A DNA stretch of 64,000 nt from Neotamlana nanhaiensis. Its GTDB lineage: Bacteria > Bacteroidota > Bacteroidia > Flavobacteriales > Flavobacteriaceae. The notes beneath the pieces are model-generated. The model searched no databases, was not told where the DNA came from, and saw nothing but the letters and a program-made list of their open reading frames with translations. The translations under genes and the position numbers were made by a program. Each line of letters starts with the position of its first letter. The first letter of the stretch is position 1. Location of the stretch: NCBI RefSeq assembly GCF_000943555.1, contig NZ_JTDV01000002.1, positions 62,001-126,000 on the forward strand, in the 5' to 3' direction. This document shows positions 55,476 through 63,897 of this stretch, piece by piece.

Positions 55476-56792
55476 TTACTCGGGTTTCGATGGCAAAATC
55501 CAATCGCTATGTTTTAACGCTTTCCACGTTACATTTGCCAAATCTACTTTTGGATTTATAAACAATTTGTAAGGTTTACGGTTTACACTTACGCGGCAAG
55601 TCACATAAACTTCAACATCTTGATTTTTGGCTTTATAATCTTGTTTTAAATGCTGTGCAAATTGCCAAATAACATCGGGAGCAGTGGCTACTTTCCGCCT
55701 TTGTTTTTTGGTTAAATAATCGTCTAAATTAACTTTAGTACGCTCGCCTGTAGCTTTGTTTTTCACATAATAGGTCGCAATACCACTTTTAGAACGAAGC
55801 ATCATGCGCCACGACAATCGGTGACCTTCTTCGGTCCAAAGTACATCGTCTTTAAAAAAATGATGGCGCAAGGGCAAACCTATTTGAATGATAAAGTAAA
55901 CTAAAAATACACCAATGAAAAAATGACTGTAAGTAGGAATGCTAATGTCGTTTGAAGTGTATAAAGTTTTCTTCTTTAAGAATAACTTCTGAATCGTTTC
56001 TGCTTCAAAGAAAAACAACGTAAATGCTAAAGCTAAATATGGAAATATACCAATTTGAAGCACAAACGAGTTAAACAAATGAAACACAATTGAAACAATA
56101 AAAATAAATTTTCTCGTAGGCTTAAAAAACAACAAGGGTACTACTAAACCATCAAATAAAATGCCGCCATAAGTTAAAATATAATGAAACCATTTTTGCT
56201 GAAGCAGGCTACCTACAATTGGATAATCATCTTTACCTCGCATTAAATTTTCAATAAACGTAGTATTTAACCAATCGGGGTAAAACTTAGCAACCGATGC
56301 ATAGGTGTACACAATAAATAATTGCAAAATAATTACCCATTTACACCATTGCGGCATGGATATACTTTTAATTTCAGGATGTAATCGCGCATCGATGGAG
56401 ACATATTTATGTGCTGGCATAAACACCATAATACTACTAATAAGCACCAACAAATAGTAATGGTTGTTATACGAGGTTTTTTGCATTAAATAACTTGCCG
56501 TCCACATAAGTGTAAAACTAATTATAGCAAAACGATACTTATACCCCAACATAATAAGTAAACCAAAAACACCCATAAGCGTGTAGTAAACATACATGCC
56601 GTTTCCAGGAAGTGGCTGTAACCACTCGAAACCGATAAACGAAAAAGTAAATTTAGGCAACACCATATTGGTTTTTACCCAACCAGTAAAAATGGCACCA
56701 ACCGATTCTAAAAAACAAAGTAAACCAAAGAAAATTCGGAAAACTACTAACGCCGAATTATCAATATGTTTAAATAAAAACGATTTAAGCAT
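55476..56792 (-). CDS. HTTM-domain integral membrane protein
   Basis: A 438-residue protein with about ten hydrophobic helices in its first 300 residues, including LVVFRIFFGLLCFLESVGAIF, and the HTTM (horizontally transferred transmembrane) signature around SYNNHYYLLVLISSIMVFMPAHKY and LVVPLLFFKPTRKFIF. HTTM proteins include vitamin-K-dependent gamma-carboxylase relatives. A cytoplasmic C-terminal part with HRLSWRMMLRSKSGIATYYV follows, typical of the bacterial subset. Its ATG overlaps the ribF stop by 8 bp, so it is co-translated with ribF. No carboxylase activity can be claimed. Confidence 0.82.
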   Translation of the reverse strand: MLKSFLFKHIDNSALVVFRIFFGLLCFLESVGAIFTGWVKTNMVLPKFTFSFIGFEWLQPLPGNGMYVYYTLMGVFGLLIMLGYKYRFAIISFTLMWTASYLMQKTSYNNHYYLLVLISSIMVFMPAHKYVSIDARLHPEIKSISMPQWCKWVIILQLFIVYTYASVAKFYPDWLNTTFIENLMRGKDDYPIVGSLLQQKWFHYILTYGGILFDGLVVPLLFFKPTRKFIFIVSIVFHLFNSFVLQIGIFPYLALAFTLFFFEAETIQKLFLKKKTLYTSNDISIPTYSHFFIGVFLVYFIIQIGLPLRHHFFKDDVLWTEEGHRLSWRMMLRSKSGIATYYVKNKATGERTKVNLDDYLTKKQRRKVATAPDVIWQFAQHLKQDYKAKNQDVEVYVTCRVSVNRKPYKLFINPKVDLANVTWKALKHSDWILPSKPE

Positions 56793-57720
56793 TTTGAGCT
56801 GCTATAAATTGTAACGAGGTTTCTTTATCTTTAGTTAATTGACGCGTCAAGGCTTCAACCGATTCAAATTTTTGCTCATCGCGAATGCGCTGTAACAACT
56901 CTATTTGTAGTGATTTGTTATAAATATCTGCATTAAAATTGAAGAAGTGCACTTCAATAGTTTGCTTTTTTCCGTTTACGGTTGGATTAACCCCTATATT
57001 CATCATACCATAAAAAACGGCATCATCAATAACCGATTTTACAATATAAACCCCTTGTTTTGGTATAATTTTATAGTCTTCTTCAATAGCAATATTAGCC
57101 GTTGGAAAATGAATGGTTTTACCCAAACCTCTTCCTGTAGTTACGGTGCCATTTAGCATAAAAGTATAACCTAAATAGCTGTTTGCCGTCGTAATATCGC
57201 CTTCTAACAAGGCCTTTCTTATTTTTGTAGAACTTACCGAAACATCATCTATATCTTGCGCCGAAATTTCTTCAACAGCAAAACCATATTTTTCTCCAAA
57301 TACTTTTAAATTATTGATGTCGGCATTTCGATTGCGCCCAAAACGGTGATCGTAACCAATAATTACTTTTTTGGCATTAAGTTTATCTACTAAAATTTGT
57401 TTTACAAAATCTTCGGCCGATAAACGCGAAAATTCCTTGGTAAAGGTTTTAATTAGTAAAAAATCTAAACCTAAACTATTTAAAATAGCGTAACGCTCGT
57501 TTATTGTATTTATAAGTTTTATATTCGATTCCTTTTGCAAAACCATTCTTGGATGCGGAAAAAAGGTTAACACCACAGATTTTAAACCTTCTAATTTAGA
57601 AGTATTTACCAAGCGTTTTATTATTTTTTGATGCCCAATATGCACGCCATCAAAAGTACCTATGGTAACTACCGAAGGTTCGTTAATCGAATATTTTTCT
57701 ATATTTTTAGTTTCGCTCAC
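56785..57720 (-). CDS. ribF: Bifunctional riboflavin kinase/FAD synthetase
   Basis: A 311-residue enzyme that makes FMN and FAD. The N-terminal FMN adenylyltransferase has VTIGTFDGVHIGHQKII and FGRNRNADINNL, and the C-terminal kinase domain (about 185-310) has GRGLGKTIHFPTANI and GMMNIGVNPTV. The HTTM gene overlaps its 3' end. The upstream start is set 64 bp from the divergent protease gene, so the two may share a promoter region. Confidence 0.95.
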   Translation of the reverse strand: MSETKNIEKYSINEPSVVTIGTFDGVHIGHQKIIKRLVNTSKLEGLKSVVLTFFPHPRMVLQKESNIKLINTINERYAILNSLGLDFLLIKTFTKEFSRLSAEDFVKQILVDKLNAKKVIIGYDHRFGRNRNADINNLKVFGEKYGFAVEEISAQDIDDVSVSSTKIRKALLEGDITTANSYLGYTFMLNGTVTTGRGLGKTIHFPTANIAIEEDYKIIPKQGVYIVKSVIDDAVFYGMMNIGVNPTVNGKKQTIEVHFFNFNADIYNKSLQIELLQRIRDEQKFESVEALTRQLTKDKETSLQFIAAQNA

Positions 57721-57784
57721 GTATTTATTAAGATTCTTAAATTTAAGATTTATTATATTTGGAATATCTTAATAGCTTCAAATC

Positions 57785-60448
57785 ATGAAAACAAAACTAC
57801 ATTATGTTTTATCAATAGCAATGCTTTTGGTGATATTTTCGGCTTCAGGACAAACATTTTTTTTCAAAAAAGCCTCTCAGCAAAATAAAAGCTTATCAAA
57901 CTTAAAGTCGGTTAAAAATGAAGCTATTTATCAATTTAATCACACCGATTTATCAAATTATTTAGTAAAAACCCATGCTAGTATAAATCAGGAACAATCA
58001 GCTACATTAAACATCCCAGATGTTGATGGTAATTTGGTTGAATATACTGTTACCGAAGCCTCTGTCATGCATCCCGATTTACAGGCTATTTATCCTGAAA
58101 TTAGATCGTACGTTGGGTATCAAACCAACAATCCGAGTGCTATTATACGATTTAGTTTATCGCCAAATAACGGCTTCTCAGGTATTGTTTTAAGTGAAAA
58201 AAACACCTTAACATTTACGCCCAACAAAAAACAACCGCATTTAATTTCGGCACAAAAGAAATCCGACATATTTAATGATGATAGTTTTGAGTGTAAAACT
58301 TTAAGTGCCATTAAAAACCAAAATACATCAAAAAGTAACGGCTTAAAAGATGCGGACGACAGCCAAAAACGCACCTACCGTATTGCTATTTCTGTAACAG
58401 GTGAATATGCTGCTTATCATGGTAGCACTTTAGCTGGTGTAAATGCCGCTTTAGCCGCTAGTTTAACCAACGTAAATGCGGTGTATGAAAACGAATTTAA
58501 TGTATCGCTTCAATTAATTGCGAATAACAATGATGTTATATATTTAGATGCTAGTTCCGATCCGTATACAGGCATTAACAATTACAACAGCCAAGTGGCT
58601 AATGTGTTTAATACAGAACTCACGGAAGCAGATTACGATGTTGGCCATTTATTAGCGGTATCGGATGGTTACGATGGTAATTCGGCATGTATAGGTTGTG
58701 TTTGTAATAATGGTGGAACCGTAGGCGTAAACCACAAAGGCAGTGCTTTTACAGCAGGTGCTATTCCTGAAGGTATTACATTCGATATAGACTTTTTTGC
58801 TCACGAACTTGGGCATCAATTTGGAGCTACACATACCTGGACCTACGATGGAAACGAAGGTCATAATAGCCAAATGGAACCTGGTAGTGGTTCAACCATT
58901 ATGGGATATGCTGGTATTGGCGACTCCGAAAATGTTCAAGCCAATAGCGATCCTTATTTTCACGCTATTTCTATTGAGCAAATTACAAACACTATTAAAG
59001 GTACAAGTTGCCCAACTATTACAAATACTGGTAACACAACACCAACTGCCAATGCTGGTAGTAATTTAATTTTACCCATTGGCACCGCTTTTAAACTAAT
59101 TGGTTCGGGCAGCGATGCAGATGGCGATGCTATAACCTATTGTTGGGAACAGTTTAATGAAAACAATGCAGCAACCAGTATTCCTAACCCAAACTCTACA
59201 AACTCTAATTCGGTTTTATTTAGGTCGTTCGCACCAACAACAAGTAACACAAGATACTTTCCTAACCTAAGCGATTTAAAATTTGGAATAAATGCCGTAC
59301 GATGGGAACGCGTGCCAAATGTTAATAGAACAGCCGATTTTAGACTAACGGTTAGAGATAATAAAGCGGGTGGTGCAAATAATACACACGACGATATGTT
59401 TGTTACATTCGATTCCAATTATGGCCCTTTTGAAATTACTTCTCAAAATACCAATGGTATAATTTGGACAAGCGGCACTACTGAAACCATAACATGGAAT
59501 GTAAACAATACCACAAGTTTGTCTGGAGCTACCAATGTTAATATTTTATTATCTACAAACGGCGGCGAAACCTATAACCATTTAGTTACTAACATACCAA
59601 ACAACGGCAGCTATACTATTACAGTCCCAAGTACACCTGCACCTTATTGCAGACTTATGATAGAGCCAACAAACAATAATTTTTTCGCAATAAACAGTAA
59701 AGATTTTGCTATCGATTATACTATAAACACCACGTGCGAAACCTATAATTCAGCCTCAAATATGGGCTTAGTTATAACCGATAACTCGAATAATTTTAGC
59801 CAAAGCAACTCAATTTTTATAGGTGATTCTGGTTCGGTGTCCGATATTAATGTGGGTATAGACATTACGCATCCTTACATAGGCGATTTAGCCATTGCAC
59901 TAACAAGTCCCGATGGCACAACCATACTTTTAAAATCTCCAGGCGACTGCTCAAGTGAAGATAATATTTTAACCATTTTTAATGATGACAATATTGATAT
60001 TGACTGTACAGATTTAGCAAGTAATAATTCGTATAAATCTATTAGAAGCTTACTCTCTAGTTTTAATGGTGAAAATTTAAGCGGTAATTGGACGCTTTCG
60101 TTAGGCGATTTTGGAAATGGCGATGTTGGCACTTTAAATTCTTGGTACGTTGAATCTTGCGAAACTACCGAAACCAATTTAGGCATAGAAACCTTTGAAA
60201 TTAGCACCTTAAAAGTATTTCCTAACCCAAATACCGGAGAATTTACCATACAGCTAAACAACTCTGGTGCTAAACAATTAAACTTAAACATTGTTGATAT
60301 TAGTGGCCGAATTATTTATAAAAACACTTACAATAATCCTGGTAATTTTTCAGAAAAATTAAATTTAACATCGGCGCAAACAGGTGTTTACTTCTTAAAT
60401 GTAGATGATGGCTATAAACGCTCAACCAAAAAAATTGTTATTAAATAA
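57785..60448 (+). CDS. T9SS-secreted reprolysin-like metallopeptidase with P-domain
   Basis: An 887-residue exported zinc protease. A signal peptide ends near SASGQ; the propeptide runs to about 195; the metzincin catalytic domain (about 197-405) carries HELGHQFGATH (H340, H344, H350) and the Met-turn TIMGYAG. A second domain (about 415-650) has PKD/Ig-like spacing, then a proprotein-convertase P-domain (about 655-795: THPYIGDLAIALTSPDGT) and a type A T9SS C-terminal sorting domain (KVFPNPNTGEFTIQL to the final KKIVIK). The CTD sends it through the type IX system to the cell surface or medium. Substrates unknown. Confidence 0.93.
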   Translation: MKTKLHYVLSIAMLLVIFSASGQTFFFKKASQQNKSLSNLKSVKNEAIYQFNHTDLSNYLVKTHASINQEQSATLNIPDVDGNLVEYTVTEASVMHPDLQAIYPEIRSYVGYQTNNPSAIIRFSLSPNNGFSGIVLSEKNTLTFTPNKKQPHLISAQKKSDIFNDDSFECKTLSAIKNQNTSKSNGLKDADDSQKRTYRIAISVTGEYAAYHGSTLAGVNAALAASLTNVNAVYENEFNVSLQLIANNNDVIYLDASSDPYTGINNYNSQVANVFNTELTEADYDVGHLLAVSDGYDGNSACIGCVCNNGGTVGVNHKGSAFTAGAIPEGITFDIDFFAHELGHQFGATHTWTYDGNEGHNSQMEPGSGSTIMGYAGIGDSENVQANSDPYFHAISIEQITNTIKGTSCPTITNTGNTTPTANAGSNLILPIGTAFKLIGSGSDADGDAITYCWEQFNENNAATSIPNPNSTNSNSVLFRSFAPTTSNTRYFPNLSDLKFGINAVRWERVPNVNRTADFRLTVRDNKAGGANNTHDDMFVTFDSNYGPFEITSQNTNGIIWTSGTTETITWNVNNTTSLSGATNVNILLSTNGGETYNHLVTNIPNNGSYTITVPSTPAPYCRLMIEPTNNNFFAINSKDFAIDYTINTTCETYNSASNMGLVITDNSNNFSQSNSIFIGDSGSVSDINVGIDITHPYIGDLAIALTSPDGTTILLKSPGDCSSEDNILTIFNDDNIDIDCTDLASNNSYKSIRSLLSSFNGENLSGNWTLSLGDFGNGDVGTLNSWYVESCETTETNLGIETFEISTLKVFPNPNTGEFTIQLNNSGAKQLNLNIVDISGRIIYKNTYNNPGNFSEKLNLTSAQTGVYFLNVDDGYKRSTKKIVIK

Positions 60449-60465
60449 AGTGATGATATTAGGGA

Positions 60466-60475
60466 GTTACCACAC
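60466..60475 (+). repeat. Left copy of inverted decamer flanking accessory gene
   Basis: GTTACCACAC lies 18 bp after the protease stop and just before the accessory gene. Its exact reverse complement, GTGTGGTAAC, lies at 61339-61348 as the first bases of the structured repeat. A match of 10 of 10 around a single gene looks like the boundary of a mobile cassette. Confidence 0.5.
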
Positions 60476-60478
60476 AGT

Positions 60479-61333
60479 ATGAAGAACAACATAGTATTTG
60501 TAGCCGTTCTTATTTCCAATTGGGCAGTTGGACAAATTTCAGGAATCGTAACGGACGAATCCAACGGACAACCAATTCCCTACGTCAATGTTTGGGTTAA
60601 GAATACAAGAATAGGTGCAACAACAGGAGAGAACGGAAACTTCTATATTGATGGAGCCAAAATCGGAGATTTAATACACATTTCAAGCCTTGGGTATACG
60701 ACCATTGAATTTTCTGCCAACAAGGAAAATAATATAGCCTTGAAACCAGAAATTAATGAATTAGACAAGGTAGTGGTTATTCCAATGAAGAATTCATTGG
60801 AATTTTCCATCACATCTTTCAAAAAACCCAAAAAGAATAGAAATTGGTATAACAATGGACACTATTCGCTAGCAAGATTTTATGGGTACAAACAAGAATA
60901 CGAAAGAACACCATTTCTTAATCAAATAAGCCTAATTACACTTAATGCAAAAAAGGAAAATGTCATTTTTCGTATTCGGTTATTGGAGGTCGGTCCGAAC
61001 GGAGAACCCTCGAAAAATGGATTGACCGACAATATCGTTCTTGAATCTCAAACAGGAGTTAACGAAATAATATTGGACTTAAACAAAGAAAAAATCCCAA
61101 TTCCAAAAAATGGTTTCTTCGTCGTTATTGACAGACTCAATATCTCAGAAAACAATAGTTTTAATAAAACAGCTAAAATGGACATTTTACAACCTGCAAT
61201 TGGAATGGAAAGGACTGACCAAGAAAAAAATACCTGGTTCGGATTTGGAGGCAGATGGATACCCCCTTTGGAAATGAAAGAATTTCTTGGGACTAATGGG
61301 AATATAGCCTTAAACATTAAACTCACCAACTAA
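60479..61333 (+). CDS. Accessory exported protein with CarboxypepD_reg domain
   Basis: A 284-residue protein. After a signal peptide (MKNNIVFVAVLISNWAVGQ) comes a CarboxypepD_reg-like beta-sandwich (about 20-95: GIVTDESNGQPIPYVNVWVK, GATTGENGNFYIDGAKIGD) and a C-terminal domain with ARFYGYKQEYERTPFL and LLEVGPNGEPSKNGL, seen in other surface-associated flavobacterial proteins. It uses TTG for Leu and GGA for Gly much more than the housekeeping genes, and it is boxed by inverted decamers with a structured repeat on its right. It is probably horizontally acquired. Function unknown. Confidence 0.8.
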   Translation: MKNNIVFVAVLISNWAVGQISGIVTDESNGQPIPYVNVWVKNTRIGATTGENGNFYIDGAKIGDLIHISSLGYTTIEFSANKENNIALKPEINELDKVVVIPMKNSLEFSITSFKKPKKNRNWYNNGHYSLARFYGYKQEYERTPFLNQISLITLNAKKENVIFRIRLLEVGPNGEPSKNGLTDNIVLESQTGVNEIILDLNKEKIPIPKNGFFVVIDRLNISENNSFNKTAKMDILQPAIGMERTDQEKNTWFGFGGRWIPPLEMKEFLGTNGNIALNIKLTN

Positions 61334-61338
61334 ATACC

Positions 61339-61473
61339 GTGTGGTAACAATGGCTATAAACAATTGCTATTACAGGCTTATCCTGAAAATTCCTGCGGAA
61401 TTTTAAGCTTGTCGTGTACTTGCAAAAGTCTGTGCTAACCCACGCAACTGTTCATAGCCAAAACCGTTGTACG
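61339..61473. repeat. Structured ~135-bp repeat, copy 1
   Basis: Begins GTGTGGTAACAATGGCTATA and ends CATAGCCAAAACCGTTGTAC, so the outer arms are imperfect inverted repeats (TGGCTATAAACA against TGTTCATAGCC). The middle has the hairpin AAAATTCC-TGC-GGAATTTT and the conserved stretch GTGTACTTGCAAA. Copy 2 at 63675-63810 shares this layout, with compensatory changes in the central stem. Confidence 0.7.
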
Positions 61474-61539
61474 CAATTTTGCCCCAGAACTTTCCTGAAA
61501 TAGGTTGACTAAAAATTAAACCATTAATTATAGTCACTT

Positions 61540-62025
61540 ATGAAAACACCAAATGATCACTGGCGAAAAAAATCCTACCAAAAAGTAACCTTAGAAACCA
61601 AACTTTTAGTCGTTGACCAAATTTTAAATGGTCAGATTTCAAACAACCAAGCTTCTAAAAAATATGATGTCCCTAGAACAACAATATCTTATTGGTTAAG
61701 AAAATACAGTACCTTAGTACAACAAAACAATGGTATGAGTAAAAACGACGAGATCAAAAAACTAAAGGAAAAGATTGAAGAACTGGAGTTTGTAAAAGAC
61801 TTTCAACAAGACATTATCGCTGATATGGAACTCATTACAGGCGTCGATATGTCAAAAAAGTCATTGCCCAAAACATTAGCAAAAGAGATAAAGCTAAAGA
61901 AAAAACAGCGTATAAAAGAAAATGGCTCTATGGATGTTTTGGGATCTCTAAACAGGCCTTCTACAAAAGACTCAAAACCCAACAAAAAAAGAAATAGATC
62001 ATCAAAAGCTAATAAAAATGGTTAA
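61540..62025 (+). CDS. IS3-family transposase OrfA
   Basis: Residues 1-115 are the IS3 OrfA: a helix-turn-helix (SYQKVTLETKLLVVDQILNG, NQASKKYDVPRTTISYWLRKY) and a leucine-zipper-like coiled coil (EIKKLKEKIEELEFVKDFQ). The remaining C-terminal part (after about residue 125) reads through what is OrfB-coding DNA in another frame, so the natural OrfA is shorter. IS3 elements make the active transposase by a minus-1 frameshift into orfB, whose frame is minus-1 relative to orfA here. Confidence 0.85.
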   Translation: MKTPNDHWRKKSYQKVTLETKLLVVDQILNGQISNNQASKKYDVPRTTISYWLRKYSTLVQQNNGMSKNDEIKKLKEKIEELEFVKDFQQDIIADMELITGVDMSKKSLPKTLAKEIKLKKKQRIKENGSMDVLGSLNRPSTKDSKPNKKRNRSSKANKNG

Positions 62026-62770
62026 GAACTATCGTAAAAAAGTAGGCTCTAAAACTGGTGGAATTAAATTACACGCAGAACTTAAACAAGACTTTGTAAA
62101 CGCTGATATTAAGATAGGTAGAGACAAGTTCTATGACTTGTTGAGACTTCATAAACTTTTAGTACCTAAAGCTAAAAATTACATCACAACCACAAACTCT
62201 AACCATATGTACAAAAAATATAAGAACTTGGTTAAAGACCACGTCCCTACTCGACTAGAACAACTTTGGGTAAGCGACATCACATACATAAAAACTCAAA
62301 ATGGACGCAACTATTTAGCTCTCGTAACAGACGCATACTCGAAACAAATCATGGGATATAAACTCGACAATCATTATGAGAACCTCTCTTTGTTGAGAGG
62401 CGCTTAATATGGCTATTAAAATAGAAAATACCCCAATATCACTCGGATAGAGGATTCCAGTACTGTAACCCTAAATACACACAATTTGCTAAAAATAATG
62501 GTATGATTATGACAAAACAGTATGACCCTTACGAAAATGCTATTGCTGAACGTATTAACAGAACCTTAAAACATGAATAAGGATTAAAACAAACCATTAA
62601 AAACACTGAATTAGCCCAAAAATTAACACAACAAGCTATATATTTACAACAACCTAAGAACTCATTTTAGTCTCGATTTAAGAAAACCTGCTGAAGTTCA
62701 CCTAAATCAAAACTTGAATTACAAATCATACAGAAAAAATAATGTAAATTTACATCAACTAACAATCTAA
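61920..62770 (+). pseudogene. IS3-family transposase OrfB, frameshifted remnant
   Basis: The integrase-like OrfB is broken. WLYGCFGISKQAFYKRLKTQ begins in one frame near 61923; after the A-run at 61984-61990 it shifts to the frame of the ORF at 62018-62407, which has WVSDITYIKTQNGRNYLAL and TDAYSKQIMG with two Asp of the DDE triad. A further shift near 62400 leads to HSDRGFQYCNPKYTQFAK, then YENAIAERINRTLKHE with the Glu of the triad and a stop, and a last frame gives LRTHFSLDLRKPAEVHL. At least three frameshifts and a stop make it inactive. Confidence 0.8.
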
Positions 62771-62842
62771 AAACTTCAAAATTGTTACCAAAAAAAGAGT
62801 CAGCCTATATCAGTATAATACAAGAAACAAAACGAATGAGGA

Positions 62843-63667
62843 ATGAAAAGATTTAGATTAATACTGATAATGTTCTTGGGAATTTTAATGATACCCGAAA
62901 TATCAACAGCCTGTTCGGTACTTTATTACATTGATTCAGCAACAGGGAAAATATATGCTGTTAATAGTGAAGACTACTTTTTGGACGTGGATGCATACAT
63001 TCAAATTGAACCAAAGTCAAAGAACAAATTTGCAAGATTATGGTACGGATGGGACAAATTCGCCCAAGGAGGCATTAATGAAGAAGGTCTATTTTTTGAT
63101 GCTGCCATTACACCTGAACAACAGAAAATCAAAGGGTACGGAAACCCAAAAAATAACTTGGGAGACAAAATTTTAGCAAATTGCTCAACAGTTGACGAAG
63201 CATTGAAATTTTTAGAAAGAGAGAAAATAGCGTTGAACAAAAGCCATATGATGTTCGGAGATAAAACAGGAAAAGCAGTTGTAGTAGAATGGGTAGATGG
63301 CAAAAGAAAACTTCATTGGATTAAGGATAACAAATTGATTATAACCAATTTTCTCTTGTCTGAACCAGAAGCAGGCAATTATCCTTGCTATCGGTATGAG
63401 AGCATTGAAAACAGGATTTCGGAACTTGAAGATAGTGGAAAGGAAATCAACCTTTTAAAGATTGGAAATACTTTCGGACAAGCTGGACAACCTGCAAGAG
63501 AACTTGAGAACGGAAGAAGTGGAGGAACAGTTTATACCTCATTTATTGATATTACGGACAACAAATTTTTTCTTTCATATAAATTGAGTAATAAAAATGT
63601 AATTAAACTTGATTTGAACAAGGAGTTTGCCAAATCAAAACGACAGAAAATTGAACTTAAGGAATAA
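62843..63667 (+). CDS. Ntn-type linear amide C-N hydrolase (penicillin V acylase/choloylglycine hydrolase-like)
   Basis: A 274-residue exported hydrolase-like protein. The signal peptide (LILIMFLGILMIPEISTA) ends just before Cys24, which in this superfamily becomes the N-terminal nucleophile after cleavage; the following SVLYYIDSATGKIYAVNSEDY matches the first strands, including an N..D motif. Later landmarks are GGINEEGLFFDAA and VVEWVDGKRKLHWI, and the GGTVYTSFID region near residue 235. Likely substrates are N-acyl amides such as quorum-sensing or bile-type molecules, but this is unproven. Codon use again resembles the accessory gene at 60479. Confidence 0.8.
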   Translation: MKRFRLILIMFLGILMIPEISTACSVLYYIDSATGKIYAVNSEDYFLDVDAYIQIEPKSKNKFARLWYGWDKFAQGGINEEGLFFDAAITPEQQKIKGYGNPKNNLGDKILANCSTVDEALKFLEREKIALNKSHMMFGDKTGKAVVVEWVDGKRKLHWIKDNKLIITNFLLSEPEAGNYPCYRYESIENRISELEDSGKEINLLKIGNTFGQAGQPARELENGRSGGTVYTSFIDITDNKFFLSYKLSNKNVIKLDLNKEFAKSKRQKIELKE

Positions 63668-63674
63668 CAACGAA

Positions 63675-63810
63675 CTGCCAACAATGGCTATTAGTAATTG
63701 CTTGTTCTCGCCTATTTCTGAAAATCCTCGCGGATTTTCAGTTTGGTGTGTATTTGCAAAGTTAAGTGCTAAACCTCACAACAAATCCATAACTAAACAC
63801 GTTGGCTAAC
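63675..63810. repeat. Structured ~135-bp repeat, copy 2
   Basis: Aligns with copy 1: CCAACAATGGCTAT, AATTGC, hairpin GAAAATCC-TCGC-GGATTTTC, GTGTATTTGCAAA and GTGCTAA, ending CCATAACTAAACACGTTGGC. The central stem differs from copy 1 but still pairs, a sign of selection on RNA or single-strand DNA structure. It lies directly after the hydrolase stop. Confidence 0.7.
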
Positions 63811-63897
63811 ATTTGAATAATCTTGGTAATTAATGAGAAACAGGTCGTATAAAAAAGTATTAGCCAACCAAAGCAATAAGTAATTACACCTTCTCCA

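Larger units (their letters stand above)
61495..62813 (+). mobile_element. Decayed IS3-family insertion sequence
   Basis: About 1.3 kb between imperfect terminal repeats CTGAAATAGGTTGACT (61495-61510) and AGTCAGCCTATATCAG (62798-62813), matching at 14 of 16 positions. It contains orfA and a broken orfB encoding an IS3-type transposase. No target duplication is visible at the flanks, so the element or its target has been rearranged after insertion. Confidence 0.8.

Noticed and set aside
60466-63868. Classical integron attC sites
   Set aside because: The core positions read GTTACCA, GTTGTAC and GTTGGCT, none fitting GTTRRRY, and no IntI-like integrase is in the window. Only a looser cassette-like hypothesis is kept.
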